A stretch of DNA of 64,000 nt from Thiomicrorhabdus immobilis (GTDB lineage Bacteria; Pseudomonadota; Gammaproteobacteria; Thiomicrospirales; Thiomicrospiraceae). Positions 9,721-19,256 of the stretch are shown here, piece after piece. The position numbers and the translations under genes are program-made. The DNA is taken from the NCBI RefSeq assembly GCF_021654855.1, contig NZ_AP024202.1:2232001-2296000 (forward strand). Reading direction: 5' to 3'. The number at the start of each line of letters is the position of its first letter. Position 1 is the stretch's first letter. Under the pieces are notes generated by a model that was not told the DNA's origin, ran no database searches, and was given only the letters and a program-made list of their open reading frames with translations.

Positions 9721-9910
9721 AAATATCCTATTTGTTTAAAATTAAAAACGGCTATTCTAAGAGCCACCAAAAAATATACAAATCAATAATACTTATAAAA
9801 GGGTTATGTCTACTTATTTTGAAAACAAACTGAAATTGAATGTAACTGAACGACCATGGACAATTGATTCGTCAATAACCCATGATGTATTGTGCTCGAT
9901 GAACCAATGG

Positions 9911-10546
9911 CTATTCTTTATATTTAAATAGACCGAATCGAACTTGCGAGGTGCTTTTCTCTCGATGGCACTCCCAGCCATCTGGCAAAACCGGCCAATC
10001 AAGCTGTTTTTCTTGCTCTAAATATAACCAGGCCTGGTTATTTACATAGCCGTTTTTGAACAACAGATCGACTGAATTCTGCATAAAGTTTTTATGAAAT
10101 GGCGGGTCTAGAAACACCACATCGTAATGGCTGTTCGCCGGTTGCGCCAGCCACTGCAGACTATCGACCTGTTCAACTTGGGCATTGTCTAATTTAAGCT
10201 GTTGCAGATTCTGCTTAAGTTGCTTGGCATTGGCTGAATCCAACTCAAGTAAAGTCGCATGTTTGGCACCACGCGACAACGCCTCGAAAGATAAGGCGCC
10301 CGAACCGGAAAACACATCCAAACAATTGGCTCCTGGTATCTCGAACTGTAACCAATTAAACAGCGTTTCCCGTACTCTGTCAGAGGTTGGACGAAGCCCT
10401 TCGGCGTTTAAAACCGGTAATTTACGCCCGCGTAAATCGCCGCCTATAATCCTGACTTCGCCCAACGGGTTACCCTTGACGTTAGCGGACTTACTGGAAT
10501 GATTCGACGACTTGGATGGATATTTTCTAGATCTTTTTTGTGACAT
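9911..10546 (-). CDS. rsmD: 16S rRNA (guanine966-N2)-methyltransferase
   Basis: A 211-residue SAM-dependent methyltransferase acting on the small ribosomal subunit. The glycine-rich SAM motif LDVFSGSGALSFEAL and catalytic VFLDPPF are clear. The first ~28 residues are Ser/Lys-rich and variable. Only three bases separate it from the stop of the upstream GGDEF/EAL gene, so the two are likely cotranscribed. An exact palindrome copy encodes NQAWL near the C-terminus. Confidence 0.95.
   Translation of the reverse strand: MSQKRSRKYPSKSSNHSSKSANVKGNPLGEVRIIGGDLRGRKLPVLNAEGLRPTSDRVRETLFNWLQFEIPGANCLDVFSGSGALSFEALSRGAKHATLLELDSANAKQLKQNLQQLKLDNAQVEQVDSLQWLAQPANSHYDVVFLDPPFHKNFMQNSVDLLFKNGYVNNQAWLYLEQEKQLDWPVLPDGWECHREKSTSQVRFGLFKYKE
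10027..10038. repeat. Palindrome ACCAGGCCTGGT, copy inside rsmD
   Basis: Exact copy in the Gln-Ala-Trp frame. Confidence 0.9.
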
Positions 10547-10549
10547 GGT

Positions 10550-13396
10550 TTATGACTTTTGTGGCCAGTGTTGTATACGTTTTCTTGCCTCCAAACGTTG
10601 CATCAACTCGGCTTGGTTCAGGGGCTTATCAAAATAATAACCTTGTATAATCAAGTTGGAATACTCGGCCAGTTTTTCCAATTGCACTTGCGTTTCAATC
10701 CCTTCGATTACCACATGTAATCCTAAAGATTGCGCCATTTGGATAGTGTGGTGAACGATTAATCGATCCGATTCGTTTACATCAATATTCAAGATGAATT
10801 GCCTATCGATTTTGAGCTCACTCAAATTTAACCTATCAAGATAATATAGGTTTGAATAACCGGTACCATAATCGTCTAGAGATAGGCGGCATCCCATATT
10901 CTGGATGGATTCAAACACTTTATTATTTCTGAAATTATCTTCAACCATCATGGATTCGGTTACTTCAAAGACGATGCTTTGACTATCCACCTGGGAAGAT
11001 TGGATAATAGCCTCTATATCTTCGATGAATTTAGGGCTTCTAAGCTGTATCGCGGATAAGTTGATGGAAATCGAAACCCCCTCAAGTTGATAGGCCGCAG
11101 ACCAAGTTGTAAACTGGTTCAAAGCCTCTCTAACCACCCATAAACCAACTTCCTCGATCAGCCCCATTTTTTCAAGAACAGGTACAAATTCAGAGGGCGA
11201 AACCACACCTCTTTGCGGATGTGTCCAGCGCAACAAGGTTTCAAACCCGACTAAGTTCTGGGTTTTAAGGTCTATCTGTGGCTGGTAAACCAAAAACAAC
11301 TCTTGATTGATCAATGCATTTTTTAAATCGTTCTCGAAGTACAGTTTTTTGATTGCCGCTTGACGCATTGAATCGTTATAGAACTGGTAACTGTTCAAAT
11401 GATTCTTTTTGACATCATACATCGCGGTATCAGCGGCTTGGATCAAGCTTTGAGCATCACTTCCATCGACGGGGTAAACACTCACCCCCATTGTCGCACC
11501 GATCTGTAAGGTATAATCGCCCACCAGATAAGGGGCCTGAAAGAGTTCGGCGACTTGTTGCACAGCACTTTCCAGTTCGTTTTTTGTTTGAACTTGTGGC
11601 ATAAAAATAACAAACTCATCGCCACCAAAACGAGCGACAAGGTTGGGCGACTTGAATTGATTGTTCAACGCTTCGGCGACTTGTCTAAGCAATTCGTCGC
11701 CGACTATGTGGCCGAGCGAATCGTTAATCGCTTTGAAAAAGTCCAAATCTAGAAAAATCAAACCTGCTTGAGTCTCATTGGAATCAAGAGCTTGATTGAT
11801 ATAATCTTGTAGTAAACGTCTATTCGGCAACTGCGTCAATACATCATGATTTGCCAAAAACTCTAACTGCTTTTCGTTTTCGATTTTCTCACTGATATCT
11901 GAGAATATTCCGATATAGTGGGTAACTTCATTCTGTTTGTTCTTTAAGGTACTGACCACCAGCCATTCCGGATAGACCTCCCCGGACTTATTTCGGTTCC
12001 AAATCTCACCTTGCCAGCGACCCTCATTGAGAATACAGCTCCACATTCCCCGATAAAACTCCGAGGAGTGCCGATTGGAATTCAATAGCGACGGGCTCTT
12101 ACCTAAGACATCCTCTCGCTCATATCCGGTGACCGTTGTAAACGCGTCGTTGACACTCAAAATGTTTTTTTGGCTATCGGTGATCATGACCCCTTGCGGG
12201 CTTTCTTCATAAATTCGAGCCATCAACTGCAATTCATTAGCCAACTCGGTTTTTGCCCGAACCTCTTGTTGCAAACTATCGACCAACTGACCAATTGAAC
12301 TTGATAACATGCCAACTTCACTATCATTAGTGGCATAAGGTGAAATATCGGCTTTTTCATCGCCGTGACGAATCCTATCAGCGACTTTTGTTAAATCCTC
12401 TAAGGCGCGTGTCGAGCGAGAAACGATCTTCCATACCAAGAGCCATAAGAGCAACATCATCAACACCAAAATAACAATGGAATTGACCAGAATGCTATAG
12501 GCGGGAGTGATGACACTTCGAACACTTTCACGAGCCACCACCCCCCATTGCAGCATCTCATTTTCAGGTGTGGTCAGGTAACGTGCGGCACTCAAATACT
12601 CAACACCGTTTGCCCATCTTTCCTCTGCAAGTCCTTGTTGCCGCTGCAACGCATTTTGAAATGAATTTAAGGAGGATAAATTGATAGATGCCGAGGGCAA
12701 CTCCGCCGTTCCCATCAATAATGAACCATCGCTTTTAGTCACCAATATGTCTACATTTTTTAAGGTATCCGAGCGTAATAATTCTTCACGCATCTCAAAC
12801 GCCCAGTCCCATCCTAGATGACCACAAATAACACCAAGCAATTGGCCGTTTTCATCCAGTATGGGTGCCGAAACATCCACTAATCTCAAGGGGAGGTCAT
12901 CCCACTTTGGTTTAGGCATGATATTGGCCAGCAAGAATGCATCATGAACACTACCCATATGCAAACCTTTGCTTCCATGAATGAACCAGCTTCGTTTAGA
13001 GACATTTTTACCAACCAACAAACCATCGGTACCCACCAAAATATTTCCTGAAGCATCGGTCATACCTATCCAAGCATAATAAGGATATGACTTCCTCAAC
13101 TGCTCAAAAATAGCGAGTTTTTCTTGATTGGTAGTAAATGGAGACTTTATATCCGATAGCTGTGTCAACATTTGCACTTCATTACCACGGCTCTGCATAT
13201 CTTTATTGAGCTGGTTTGCCATATGATTGGCTAGCTCACCCAGCATGACTCCGCGGTTTTCTGTAACCATATGGGAAATGCGCATGGAAGAGATGCCAGC
13301 AATCACAGTCGTTACGAATAAAACTGAAAGCATGAGATAAATTGTCAATTTACCTCGCATGGTATGCATTAGGCCGCTTAATTTCAGTTTATACAT
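10550..13396 (-). CDS. Membrane sensor with Cache-PAS-GGDEF-EAL domains
   Basis: A 948-residue cyclic-di-GMP signalling protein. In order: a transmembrane helix (about 18-38), a large periplasmic Cache-like sensor region, a second helix (about 305-325), HAMP (to ~385), PAS (RIYEESPQGVMITDS onward), GGDEF with intact FGGDEF, and a C-terminal phosphodiesterase domain. The signature EAL reads ETL (GFETLLRW), keeping the catalytic glutamate; EVTES, DDYGTGYSNL and KIDRQF follow. It may both make and degrade c-di-GMP. The ligand is unknown. It is transcribed with rsmD. Confidence 0.9.
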   Translation of the reverse strand: MYKLKLSGLMHTMRGKLTIYLMLSVLFVTTVIAGISSMRISHMVTENRGVMLGELANHMANQLNKDMQSRGNEVQMLTQLSDIKSPFTTNQEKLAIFEQLRKSYPYYAWIGMTDASGNILVGTDGLLVGKNVSKRSWFIHGSKGLHMGSVHDAFLLANIMPKPKWDDLPLRLVDVSAPILDENGQLLGVICGHLGWDWAFEMREELLRSDTLKNVDILVTKSDGSLLMGTAELPSASINLSSLNSFQNALQRQQGLAEERWANGVEYLSAARYLTTPENEMLQWGVVARESVRSVITPAYSILVNSIVILVLMMLLLWLLVWKIVSRSTRALEDLTKVADRIRHGDEKADISPYATNDSEVGMLSSSIGQLVDSLQQEVRAKTELANELQLMARIYEESPQGVMITDSQKNILSVNDAFTTVTGYEREDVLGKSPSLLNSNRHSSEFYRGMWSCILNEGRWQGEIWNRNKSGEVYPEWLVVSTLKNKQNEVTHYIGIFSDISEKIENEKQLEFLANHDVLTQLPNRRLLQDYINQALDSNETQAGLIFLDLDFFKAINDSLGHIVGDELLRQVAEALNNQFKSPNLVARFGGDEFVIFMPQVQTKNELESAVQQVAELFQAPYLVGDYTLQIGATMGVSVYPVDGSDAQSLIQAADTAMYDVKKNHLNSYQFYNDSMRQAAIKKLYFENDLKNALINQELFLVYQPQIDLKTQNLVGFETLLRWTHPQRGVVSPSEFVPVLEKMGLIEEVGLWVVREALNQFTTWSAAYQLEGVSISINLSAIQLRSPKFIEDIEAIIQSSQVDSQSIVFEVTESMMVEDNFRNNKVFESIQNMGCRLSLDDYGTGYSNLYYLDRLNLSELKIDRQFILNIDVNESDRLIVHHTIQMAQSLGLHVVIEGIETQVQLEKLAEYSNLIIQGYYFDKPLNQAELMQRLEARKRIQHWPQKS

Positions 13397-13472
13397 TTTG
13401 TATTTGACTCGATTGATTCATTGAATATGTTTGTACTTAAACTTGATTGTAAAAGCACATTATTTATTTTGA

Positions 13473-14303
13473 TTATTTCGCCAGACGGATATCGTCGGGG
13501 TTAATTAGGATTTTTTTCGCTTTATAAAGTCGCCCAAGTGCTTTTTTATAACTTGCTTTACTCACTCTATAACGCTTGAAGATTTCCTCGGGCGAGCTTT
13601 TATCGGTAAGCTCTGACACCCCGTTATTGGCCTCCAACACAGCTAAAATCATCTGTCCCAATTCGTCTTGTGCCTCTTGGCCGCGTTTTTGCAAGGTCAG
13701 ATTAATCTTGTGGTCTGGCCTAATCCCTTTGATATAACCTTGCATTTTCTGCCCCATTCTCAATGGCTGCAAAATATCGCTATTATGAATCAAACCTAGA
13801 TGGGTGCCGTTAATTAGAGCGGTATATCCCATTTTACTGCGACTGACCACCATCAACTTCACGGGCTGGCCACTTTTGAAAGTGTCGTTGGTCTCTTTGA
13901 GATGCAGGCTCAATTTACTGGATGCGGCAATGCGGCCACTTTTATCGATATACAGATAAACGCAATAAGATTTACCTTTTTCCATTGGCACCCGTTGCTC
14001 GGCATAGGGAACCAATAAATCCTTTGGCATTCCCCAATCCATAAAAGCTCCGGTTCGATTGACATCCGTTACCGTCAAGTACGCCACTTCACCGATCTCG
14101 GCAAGTGGTCGATCGGTTGTCGCCACTAAACGGTCTTGCGAATCGAGATGAATGAACACCTCTAAATTTTGCCCGACTTTGGCATTGGCAGGCACATAAC
14201 GTTTAGGCAAAAGAATCTCGCCGAGCTCTCCGCCATCTAAATACAGCCCGAACTCGACCTCTTTAACAACCTTTAATTGATTCATTTGTCCGACTTGAGC
14301 CAT
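13473..14303 (-). CDS. CvfB-family S1-like RNA-binding protein
   Basis: A 276-residue protein built of tandem OB-fold/S1-like modules (for example AYLTVTDVNRTGAFMDWGMPKDLLVP and YTALINGTHLGLIHNSDI) followed by a C-terminal winged helix (EEIFKRYRVSKASYKKALGRLYKAKKI). This matches CvfB/YitL, a conserved RNA-binding regulator. The exact RNA target is not known. The second Met (MNQLKVV) is an alternative start; AAGG lies nine bases upstream of the first. Confidence 0.82.
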   Translation of the reverse strand: MAQVGQMNQLKVVKEVEFGLYLDGGELGEILLPKRYVPANAKVGQNLEVFIHLDSQDRLVATTDRPLAEIGEVAYLTVTDVNRTGAFMDWGMPKDLLVPYAEQRVPMEKGKSYCVYLYIDKSGRIAASSKLSLHLKETNDTFKSGQPVKLMVVSRSKMGYTALINGTHLGLIHNSDILQPLRMGQKMQGYIKGIRPDHKINLTLQKRGQEAQDELGQMILAVLEANNGVSELTDKSSPEEIFKRYRVSKASYKKALGRLYKAKKILINPDDIRLAK

Positions 14304-14370
14304 TTTTACAACCTTATAAACGAAATAACCGCACTTTAACTAGTGCCAAATAATAATGTTAGCAATTATA

Positions 14371-14382
14371 ACCAGGCCTGGT
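14371..14382. repeat. Palindrome ACCAGGCCTGGT, first of an intergenic pair
   Basis: Exact copy upstream of the CvfB-like gene, 59 bases from the next copy. Confidence 0.9.
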
Positions 14383-14429
14383 GATTTACTGTAGATAAAT
14401 CCTCTATTTCCGAATTAAGTAAACTCCAA

Positions 14430-14441
14430 ACCAGGCCTGGT
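14430..14441. repeat. Palindrome ACCAGGCCTGGT, second of an intergenic pair
   Basis: Exact copy in the divergent region between the CvfB-like gene and the DUF4136 lipoprotein. Confidence 0.9.
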
Positions 14442-14577
14442 GAGATTAGGATGAAACCATTGGATGAATGATTTAAAGCAGAAAAGTAATTTTCTCTTAA
14501 GCTTTGTTGATTTACCTTAGCCGCAAAAACACCTAAAATGGAAAGATGTTACTTATCTTAACAAGGAAATAAATATC

Positions 14578-15141
14578 ATGAAAACATTTATGCAAATCGC
14601 TTTATGGACGGGGTTATCACTCGGCTTACTTGGTTGTTCAGGTGTTCCGGTGAACCAGGATTATGATACAAGTTATGACTTTAGCAAGATTCGTTCGGTA
14701 GAGTGGTTGTCTGCCGCACAACAGACCGAACCCAAAGCCTCTACTTTTGCGCAACAAAACCCTCTCATAGCCAAACGCATTGAAAACGCGATTACCCAAC
14801 AATTACAACTTAAAGGCATCACTCTTCGACAAACAGGTCTTGCTGATGCCTTTATTACCTATCACTACTCAACCAAACGTATTTTGCAAGCCGACCCGGT
14901 TTCAACCTCATTTGGTTTTGGCATGTTCAGTCGTCATAGTGGTGTGATGTTTCGTACCAGTCCGGACATTTATGAATATGAAGAGGGACGCCTAGTAATT
15001 GATATCATTGGACGCAACAATCAACTGTTATGGAGAGGAATCAGCCCATCTCGTTTAGTAGAACAGGCGACTCCGGCAGAAACAACCGCCAGAGTGGATG
15101 AAGTGGTTGCCTCGATATTGGCGCAATACCCTCCTAAATAA
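14578..15141 (+). CDS. DUF4136-family lipoprotein
   Basis: A 187-residue protein with a lipoprotein signal ending LLGC (Cys20). The mature part has the DUF4136 pattern: DYDTSYDFSKIRSVEW at its start, DAFITYHYS in the middle and YEEGRLVIDII...LLWRG near the end. Family members are outer-membrane-associated lipoproteins of unknown function. AAGGAAAT precedes the ATG. It stands alone between divergent and convergent neighbours. Confidence 0.8.
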   Translation: MKTFMQIALWTGLSLGLLGCSGVPVNQDYDTSYDFSKIRSVEWLSAAQQTEPKASTFAQQNPLIAKRIENAITQQLQLKGITLRQTGLADAFITYHYSTKRILQADPVSTSFGFGMFSRHSGVMFRTSPDIYEYEEGRLVIDIIGRNNQLLWRGISPSRLVEQATPAETTARVDEVVASILAQYPPK

Positions 15142-15180
15142 TGGATAAGGACATTAGTCGTTATCCAAACTTTCAACAAG

Positions 15181-15202
15181 ATAGGCCTTTAAAAAGGCCT
15201 AT
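15181..15202. terminator. Hairpin between the lipoprotein and NYN genes
   Basis: A perfect ten-base stem (ATAGGCCTTT / AAAGGCCTAT) separated by AA lies between convergent genes. There is no strong T-run, so termination is presumed from position. Confidence 0.5.
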
Positions 15203-15209
15203 TGCAATA

Positions 15210-15683
15210 TTAAATAAGTAGGTTGGACTCTATCTGATGATAGACCTTTGCCGCTTGTATTAACGATTTAGCCGTGAGCTGTGGTACCCCATACACTTCG
15301 GTGATGAGGTTGTTGTTCTGATGAACCCTATCTAACAACAAATCAAAATCACCATCACCCGAAAGCAAGACCACCTTGTCGACATCGGGAGCAATATCGA
15401 TGACATCGATAGTGATTCCTACATCCCAATCCCCTTTTGCCGAGCCATCTTTACGCTGAATATAAGGTTTTAACTTAACCACAAATCCCATTTTCCTTAA
15501 CGCATTCTGAAACTTACGTTGGCCTTCGTTATCGCTCTCGATCGCATAGGCAATCGCCGACACAATTTCACCCTGCAAGGATAGTTGCCGCCAAAGCTTC
15601 TTATAATCAAATTGACGTCCATAAGCCTCACGTGTGGTGTAGTAAATGTTTTGCACATCAACAAACAGGGCTATTTTAGTCAT
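15210..15683 (-). CDS. NYN-domain (PIN-like) protein, LabA/DUF88 type
   Basis: About 157 residues filling a single NYN domain: FVDVQNIYY near the start, KGDWDVGITIDVI in the middle and LLSGDGDFDLLLDRV, supplying the conserved acidic residues of this predicted metal-dependent RNase fold. A TTG at 15698 would add five residues; neither start has a clear ribosome site and the ATG at 15683 is taken. A second NYN protein, with an extra RNA-binding domain, is at 47081. The substrate is unknown. Confidence 0.8.
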   Translation of the reverse strand: MTKIALFVDVQNIYYTTREAYGRQFDYKKLWRQLSLQGEIVSAIAYAIESDNEGQRKFQNALRKMGFVVKLKPYIQRKDGSAKGDWDVGITIDVIDIAPDVDKVVLLSGDGDFDLLLDRVHQNNNLITEVYGVPQLTAKSLIQAAKVYHQIESNLLI

Positions 15684-15737
15684 GGAAATCTTTGGCAATT
15701 TTGGCTTGGCAAGAGACGATTGAAGAATCCGCTATAA

Positions 15738-16415
15738 TCAGAACCACTCGATGATCTCTGCCGCCGATTGACGCGTTTTCGGTTTTTGAGGATTGACTCG
15801 ATAACCGAATGCCAACATATAGGCGACTTGGAACTCGGAAGTATCCACACCCAATTCATCGCCTAAGAGTTCATTAACCTCTTTCTCTTTGAACCCTTCT
15901 ATTGGGCAGGTATCGATTTCCATCAATGCCGCAGAGGTCATCATATTGGCTAACGCAATATAGGTCTGTTTTGTCGCCCAATCGAACATCGCTCTATCTG
16001 ACGAGAGTAAGTCAAAATCCGACTCTTGGAAGGTCTTGTAAAAACCACCTCGCATTTCAATCACATCATCTGGCAGACCATGTACGTCTTTCATCATGTG
16101 ATGAATATAATCACTGTCATAGCGCATGGATTTAGCCGTTCGCGCCAAAGCGATTACAAAATGACTGGCGGTTGGCAAGGTGTTTTGAGCACCCCAGACA
16201 ATCGGTTTAAACTTTGCGCGTAGCTCAGGGTTTTGCACCACTAGAAACTTCCAAGGCTCAAAACCAAAAGAACTCGGACTTAAACGTGCGCTTTCCAACA
16301 GCGTTTGAAATACATCATCGGGAATTTTACGCTCTGCATCCATCACCTTACAGGCGTGACGGAATTGAAAAGCATTTAGGAGCTGTGTTTGAACATCAGA
16401 AATTGGAAGAGACAT
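15738..16415 (-). CDS. Nitroreductase-family NAD(P)H-dependent oxidoreductase
   Basis: A 225-residue flavoprotein of the nitroreductase fold. It begins with an FQFRHACKVMD FMN-binding segment, has ARLSPSSFGFEPWKFLVV and ends with MLAFGYRVNPQKPKTRQ, as in NfsB/YfkO-like enzymes that reduce nitroaromatics or quinones using FMN. The physiological substrate cannot be told from sequence. Confidence 0.88.
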   Translation of the reverse strand: MSLPISDVQTQLLNAFQFRHACKVMDAERKIPDDVFQTLLESARLSPSSFGFEPWKFLVVQNPELRAKFKPIVWGAQNTLPTASHFVIALARTAKSMRYDSDYIHHMMKDVHGLPDDVIEMRGGFYKTFQESDFDLLSSDRAMFDWATKQTYIALANMMTSAALMEIDTCPIEGFKEKEVNELLGDELGVDTSEFQVAYMLAFGYRVNPQKPKTRQSAAEIIEWF

Positions 16416-16469
16416 AATTAAATAACACTTTTTAGTAATAAAAAACCGATTCTAAAATAATAGACCGGA

Positions 16470-16485
16470 TGTTTCACGTGAAATC
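16470..16485. promoter_or_regulatory. parS: Candidate parS (ParB-binding) site
   Basis: TGTTTCACGTGAAATC matches 14 of 16 positions of the conserved chromosomal parS TGTTTCACGTGAAACA and contains the full TTTCACGTGAAA core palindrome. It lies in the intergenic gap between the nitroreductase and M16 genes. ParB/Spo0J spreads from such sites, which cluster near oriC in most bacteria. Confidence 0.6.
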
Positions 16486-16548
16486 AGTGACATCTAGCTG
16501 AACAGCAAACCTACTCTTGGCTTGCTGTTTGCGATTGGAATCACCTGA

Positions 16549-17871
16549 TTATTGAGGTTTACCCACCATGATTGTGAGCATTTTTCCGGGCTTGATCAGC
16601 TTATCCCAAACGTTTAGCACATCTTGCTTGCTAACCTTTTCAATCTGTTTTGGAAACCACTCTAAATAATCAAGAGGTAAACCATAAAAACCAATCATGG
16701 AAATGTAGCCTAGGATTTTACCGTTATTATCCATCCGTAATGGAAACCCGCCAATTAAGTTGTCTTTAATGGCTTGCAGTTTTTCATTACTAAAATCCTT
16801 TAAAAAGGCATTTAATGTATCTTTAACCACCTTATCGGCTTGTGAGGCCGAAGCGTTTTTAGTCGACAAACCGATTAAAAACGGCCCATTCACTTTTTGA
16901 GGTGCGAAGTAGCTATACACGCTGTAAACCAAGCCGCGTTTTTCACGCACCTCTTCCACCAATAATGAACCGAATCCGCTGCCACCCAAAATATGATTAC
17001 CCACAAACAGCGCCGCATAATCGGGATTACCTCGTTCAATCCCTAATTGGGCAAGCGAATAATAGGTCTGTGTCGAGTCAAACTCAATCTTGATGGATTG
17101 CGCTTGAGTCAAAGGTTTAGGGGTGACCAGGCCTGGTAAAATCTGGCCTTTCGGTAAATTTTTGGTTAATTGTTCGGCAATTTTTTCAGCTTGGGTTTTA
17201 TCGACATTTCCCACAATGGCAATCACCGCATTACTGGCAACATAATGCGTTTTATAAAAGGCTTTGATGTTATCCAGATTAATCTTATCAACCGACTCCA
17301 AGGTCCCCGATGTCGGATGCGCATACGGATGGTTTCCGTACAGCGTTTTCCATAAAAAATCGCTGGCAATCGCTTGTGGATTGACGGTTTTTTGCTTAAG
17401 AGCAATCTTTAAACGCTGCATTTCACGTTCAAAAATCGCTTGTGAAAACTGAGAATCACTCACCAAAGTCTCAAAGGTGTTCAAGGCCTTTTGCATGATG
17501 TTAGGACGGGTAAGTGTTCTTAGAGAGATGGAAGCATTATCACGCGAAACACTTGAACCGATTTGCGCACCGATATTGTTAAAGGTCTCAGATACCTGCT
17601 CTTCATTCAACTTAGACGTTTCAGTACCCAGCAAACCGGAAGTCATGGCAGCAAGCCCCCAAACATCACCATCACGTGCCGAACCGGCATCAAAGGTCAT
17701 TTCAATATCCAACATCGGTAGCTGTGTGGTTTGCACATACATCACCTTGGCACCGTTTTGGGTTTGCCAACTCTCCACCTGCACACTCGCCATTGCGCTA
17801 TGACTCAATAATAGCGTAACCATAAATAACCAGGTCGGGTAAAAAGTGTTTTTAAATGACTGTTTCATCAA
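16549..17871 (-). CDS. M16-family peptidase homologue lacking the zinc motif
   Basis: A 440-residue secreted protein with a signal peptide (hydrophobic stretch ending near SAMA|SV). It has the two-lobed M16B fold signatures, including GGSGFGSLLVEEVREKRGLVYSVYSYF, which supplies the Arg/Tyr pair of the C-terminal lobe. The HxxEH zinc site expected near residue 75 is replaced by AMTSGLLGTE, so it should not be catalytic alone. The gene overlaps the upstream HxxEH-containing M16 gene by four bases. The pair resembles alpha/beta mitochondrial processing peptidase. Confidence 0.88.
   Translation of the reverse strand: MMKQSFKNTFYPTWLFMVTLLLSHSAMASVQVESWQTQNGAKVMYVQTTQLPMLDIEMTFDAGSARDGDVWGLAAMTSGLLGTETSKLNEEQVSETFNNIGAQIGSSVSRDNASISLRTLTRPNIMQKALNTFETLVSDSQFSQAIFEREMQRLKIALKQKTVNPQAIASDFLWKTLYGNHPYAHPTSGTLESVDKINLDNIKAFYKTHYVASNAVIAIVGNVDKTQAEKIAEQLTKNLPKGQILPGLVTPKPLTQAQSIKIEFDSTQTYYSLAQLGIERGNPDYAALFVGNHILGGSGFGSLLVEEVREKRGLVYSVYSYFAPQKVNGPFLIGLSTKNASASQADKVVKDTLNAFLKDFSNEKLQAIKDNLIGGFPLRMDNNGKILGYISMIGFYGLPLDYLEWFPKQIEKVSKQDVLNVWDKLIKPGKMLTIMVGKPQ
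17126..17137. repeat. Palindrome ACCAGGCCTGGT, copy inside the M16 gene
   Basis: Exact copy, read in a different frame (Pro-Gly-Leu) from the modC and rsmD copies. Confidence 0.9.
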
Positions 17872-19256
17872 TGCATCCCTCCATGCATAAGCGGTGCAGC
17901 CGATTTCTTGGCCTGCTTGCCGTTAGGCAGCAAAGTGGCGATCGTCACTTTATCCTTATCTAAATATTTTTTGGCGACCGCTTGAACCTGTTCCGGCGTG
18001 ACTTTACGCAGCTGCTCCACCCAGTTATCGATGGTATCTGCCGGCAAGCCAACACTCACCAAAGAACCCAATACGGTTGCTTGCGATTGGATTGAGTCTT
18101 GATGATAAACATACTGCGCCTCCGATTGCGCCAAGACCCTCTCCAACTCATCCTGGGTAACCAAATCCGTTTTTAACTTATCAATCTCTTGCCAAATCGC
18201 CGCTTCGGCCTTTTGAGGAGAGACCCCTTCAGAAGGCGTAGCCTGGAAGATAAACAGGGTCGTTAAACGGTCTGTTCCGTCATAACCTGCCCCGATACTG
18301 GCGACCACCTGCTCTTTACGAAGAAGGTTTTTGGTGAGACGAGCCGAATCGTCTCCATCTAGAATCGAGCTTAAAACCTCCAACGCATAAACCTCTTTTT
18401 TCTGTTCATCGGTTTTTGCCGTCACCAAAGTCGGTGCATGAAAGCCCATCAAAATACTGGGCATTTTGGTTGCGCCTTTAAGTGTTAGCTGACGCGGGCC
18501 TTCTTGCTCCAATTCCTTCTGCGGCTTAGGCGGCTCAATCTTTTCCGGTTTATTTTTACCATAATATTTCTTAGCGAGCTGATACACCTCTTGCGGATTG
18601 ACATCCCCTACCACAACCAAAGTGGCATTATTCGGTGCATACCAACGTTGATACCAATTACGGGCATCATCCGCGGTCCAACTACGAATATCCGGCATCC
18701 AACCAATTATGGGATGATGCTCTGGGCTATTCATAAAAGCTGTCGCTTTAAACTGTTCATATAGCTTGCCTTCCGGCTTGTCTTCAGTTCGCCAACGACG
18801 CTCTTCGGTCACGACATCACGCTCTTTAATGAACTCTTCGTCCGTCAACACCACATTACGCATACGATCCGCTTCCAAACGCATCAAATCTTCTAAATGC
18901 TGCTTACCTACTACTTGGTAATAGGCGGTGTAATCGGTTGAAGTAAAGGCATTCTCTTCACCGCCCATACGCGAAACTATTTTCGAAAACTCTCCCGGTG
19001 CTAAGGTTTTCGTTCCTTTAAACATCATGTGTTCCAACATGTGTGAAATACCGGTTTTACCACTATGTTCATAATTCGACCCCACACGATACCAGACTTG
19101 ATGAACTACAACAGGCGCACGATGATCCTCTTTCACTAAGATTTTCATTTGATTATCTAAGGTAAATTCAGTCACATTGGCAAAACCCAAGCTACTTGTC
19201 AAAAAGAGCGCTAGCCCGGTTACCAAATAGGTCGCTTGCTTTTTAAAAGACCGCAT
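17868..19256 (-). CDS. Zinc M16-family peptidase
   Basis: A 462-residue secreted metalloprotease with a signal peptide (cut near GFA|NV). The inverted zinc motif HMLEH (in ISHMLEHMMFKGT) is intact, with the downstream glutamate region LMRLEADRMRN. It forms an overlapping pair with the zinc-less homologue downstream, and the two probably form a periplasmic heterodimer that degrades peptides. The upstream gap leads to divergent ftsY. Confidence 0.92.
   Translation of the reverse strand: MRSFKKQATYLVTGLALFLTSSLGFANVTEFTLDNQMKILVKEDHRAPVVVHQVWYRVGSNYEHSGKTGISHMLEHMMFKGTKTLAPGEFSKIVSRMGGEENAFTSTDYTAYYQVVGKQHLEDLMRLEADRMRNVVLTDEEFIKERDVVTEERRWRTEDKPEGKLYEQFKATAFMNSPEHHPIIGWMPDIRSWTADDARNWYQRWYAPNNATLVVVGDVNPQEVYQLAKKYYGKNKPEKIEPPKPQKELEQEGPRQLTLKGATKMPSILMGFHAPTLVTAKTDEQKKEVYALEVLSSILDGDDSARLTKNLLRKEQVVASIGAGYDGTDRLTTLFIFQATPSEGVSPQKAEAAIWQEIDKLKTDLVTQDELERVLAQSEAQYVYHQDSIQSQATVLGSLVSVGLPADTIDNWVEQLRKVTPEQVQAVAKKYLDKDKVTIATLLPNGKQAKKSAAPLMHGGMH

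Noticed and set aside
9814-10002. 62-codon minus-strand frame overlapping the end of rsmD
   Set aside because: Out-of-frame shadow of rsmD without a ribosome site.
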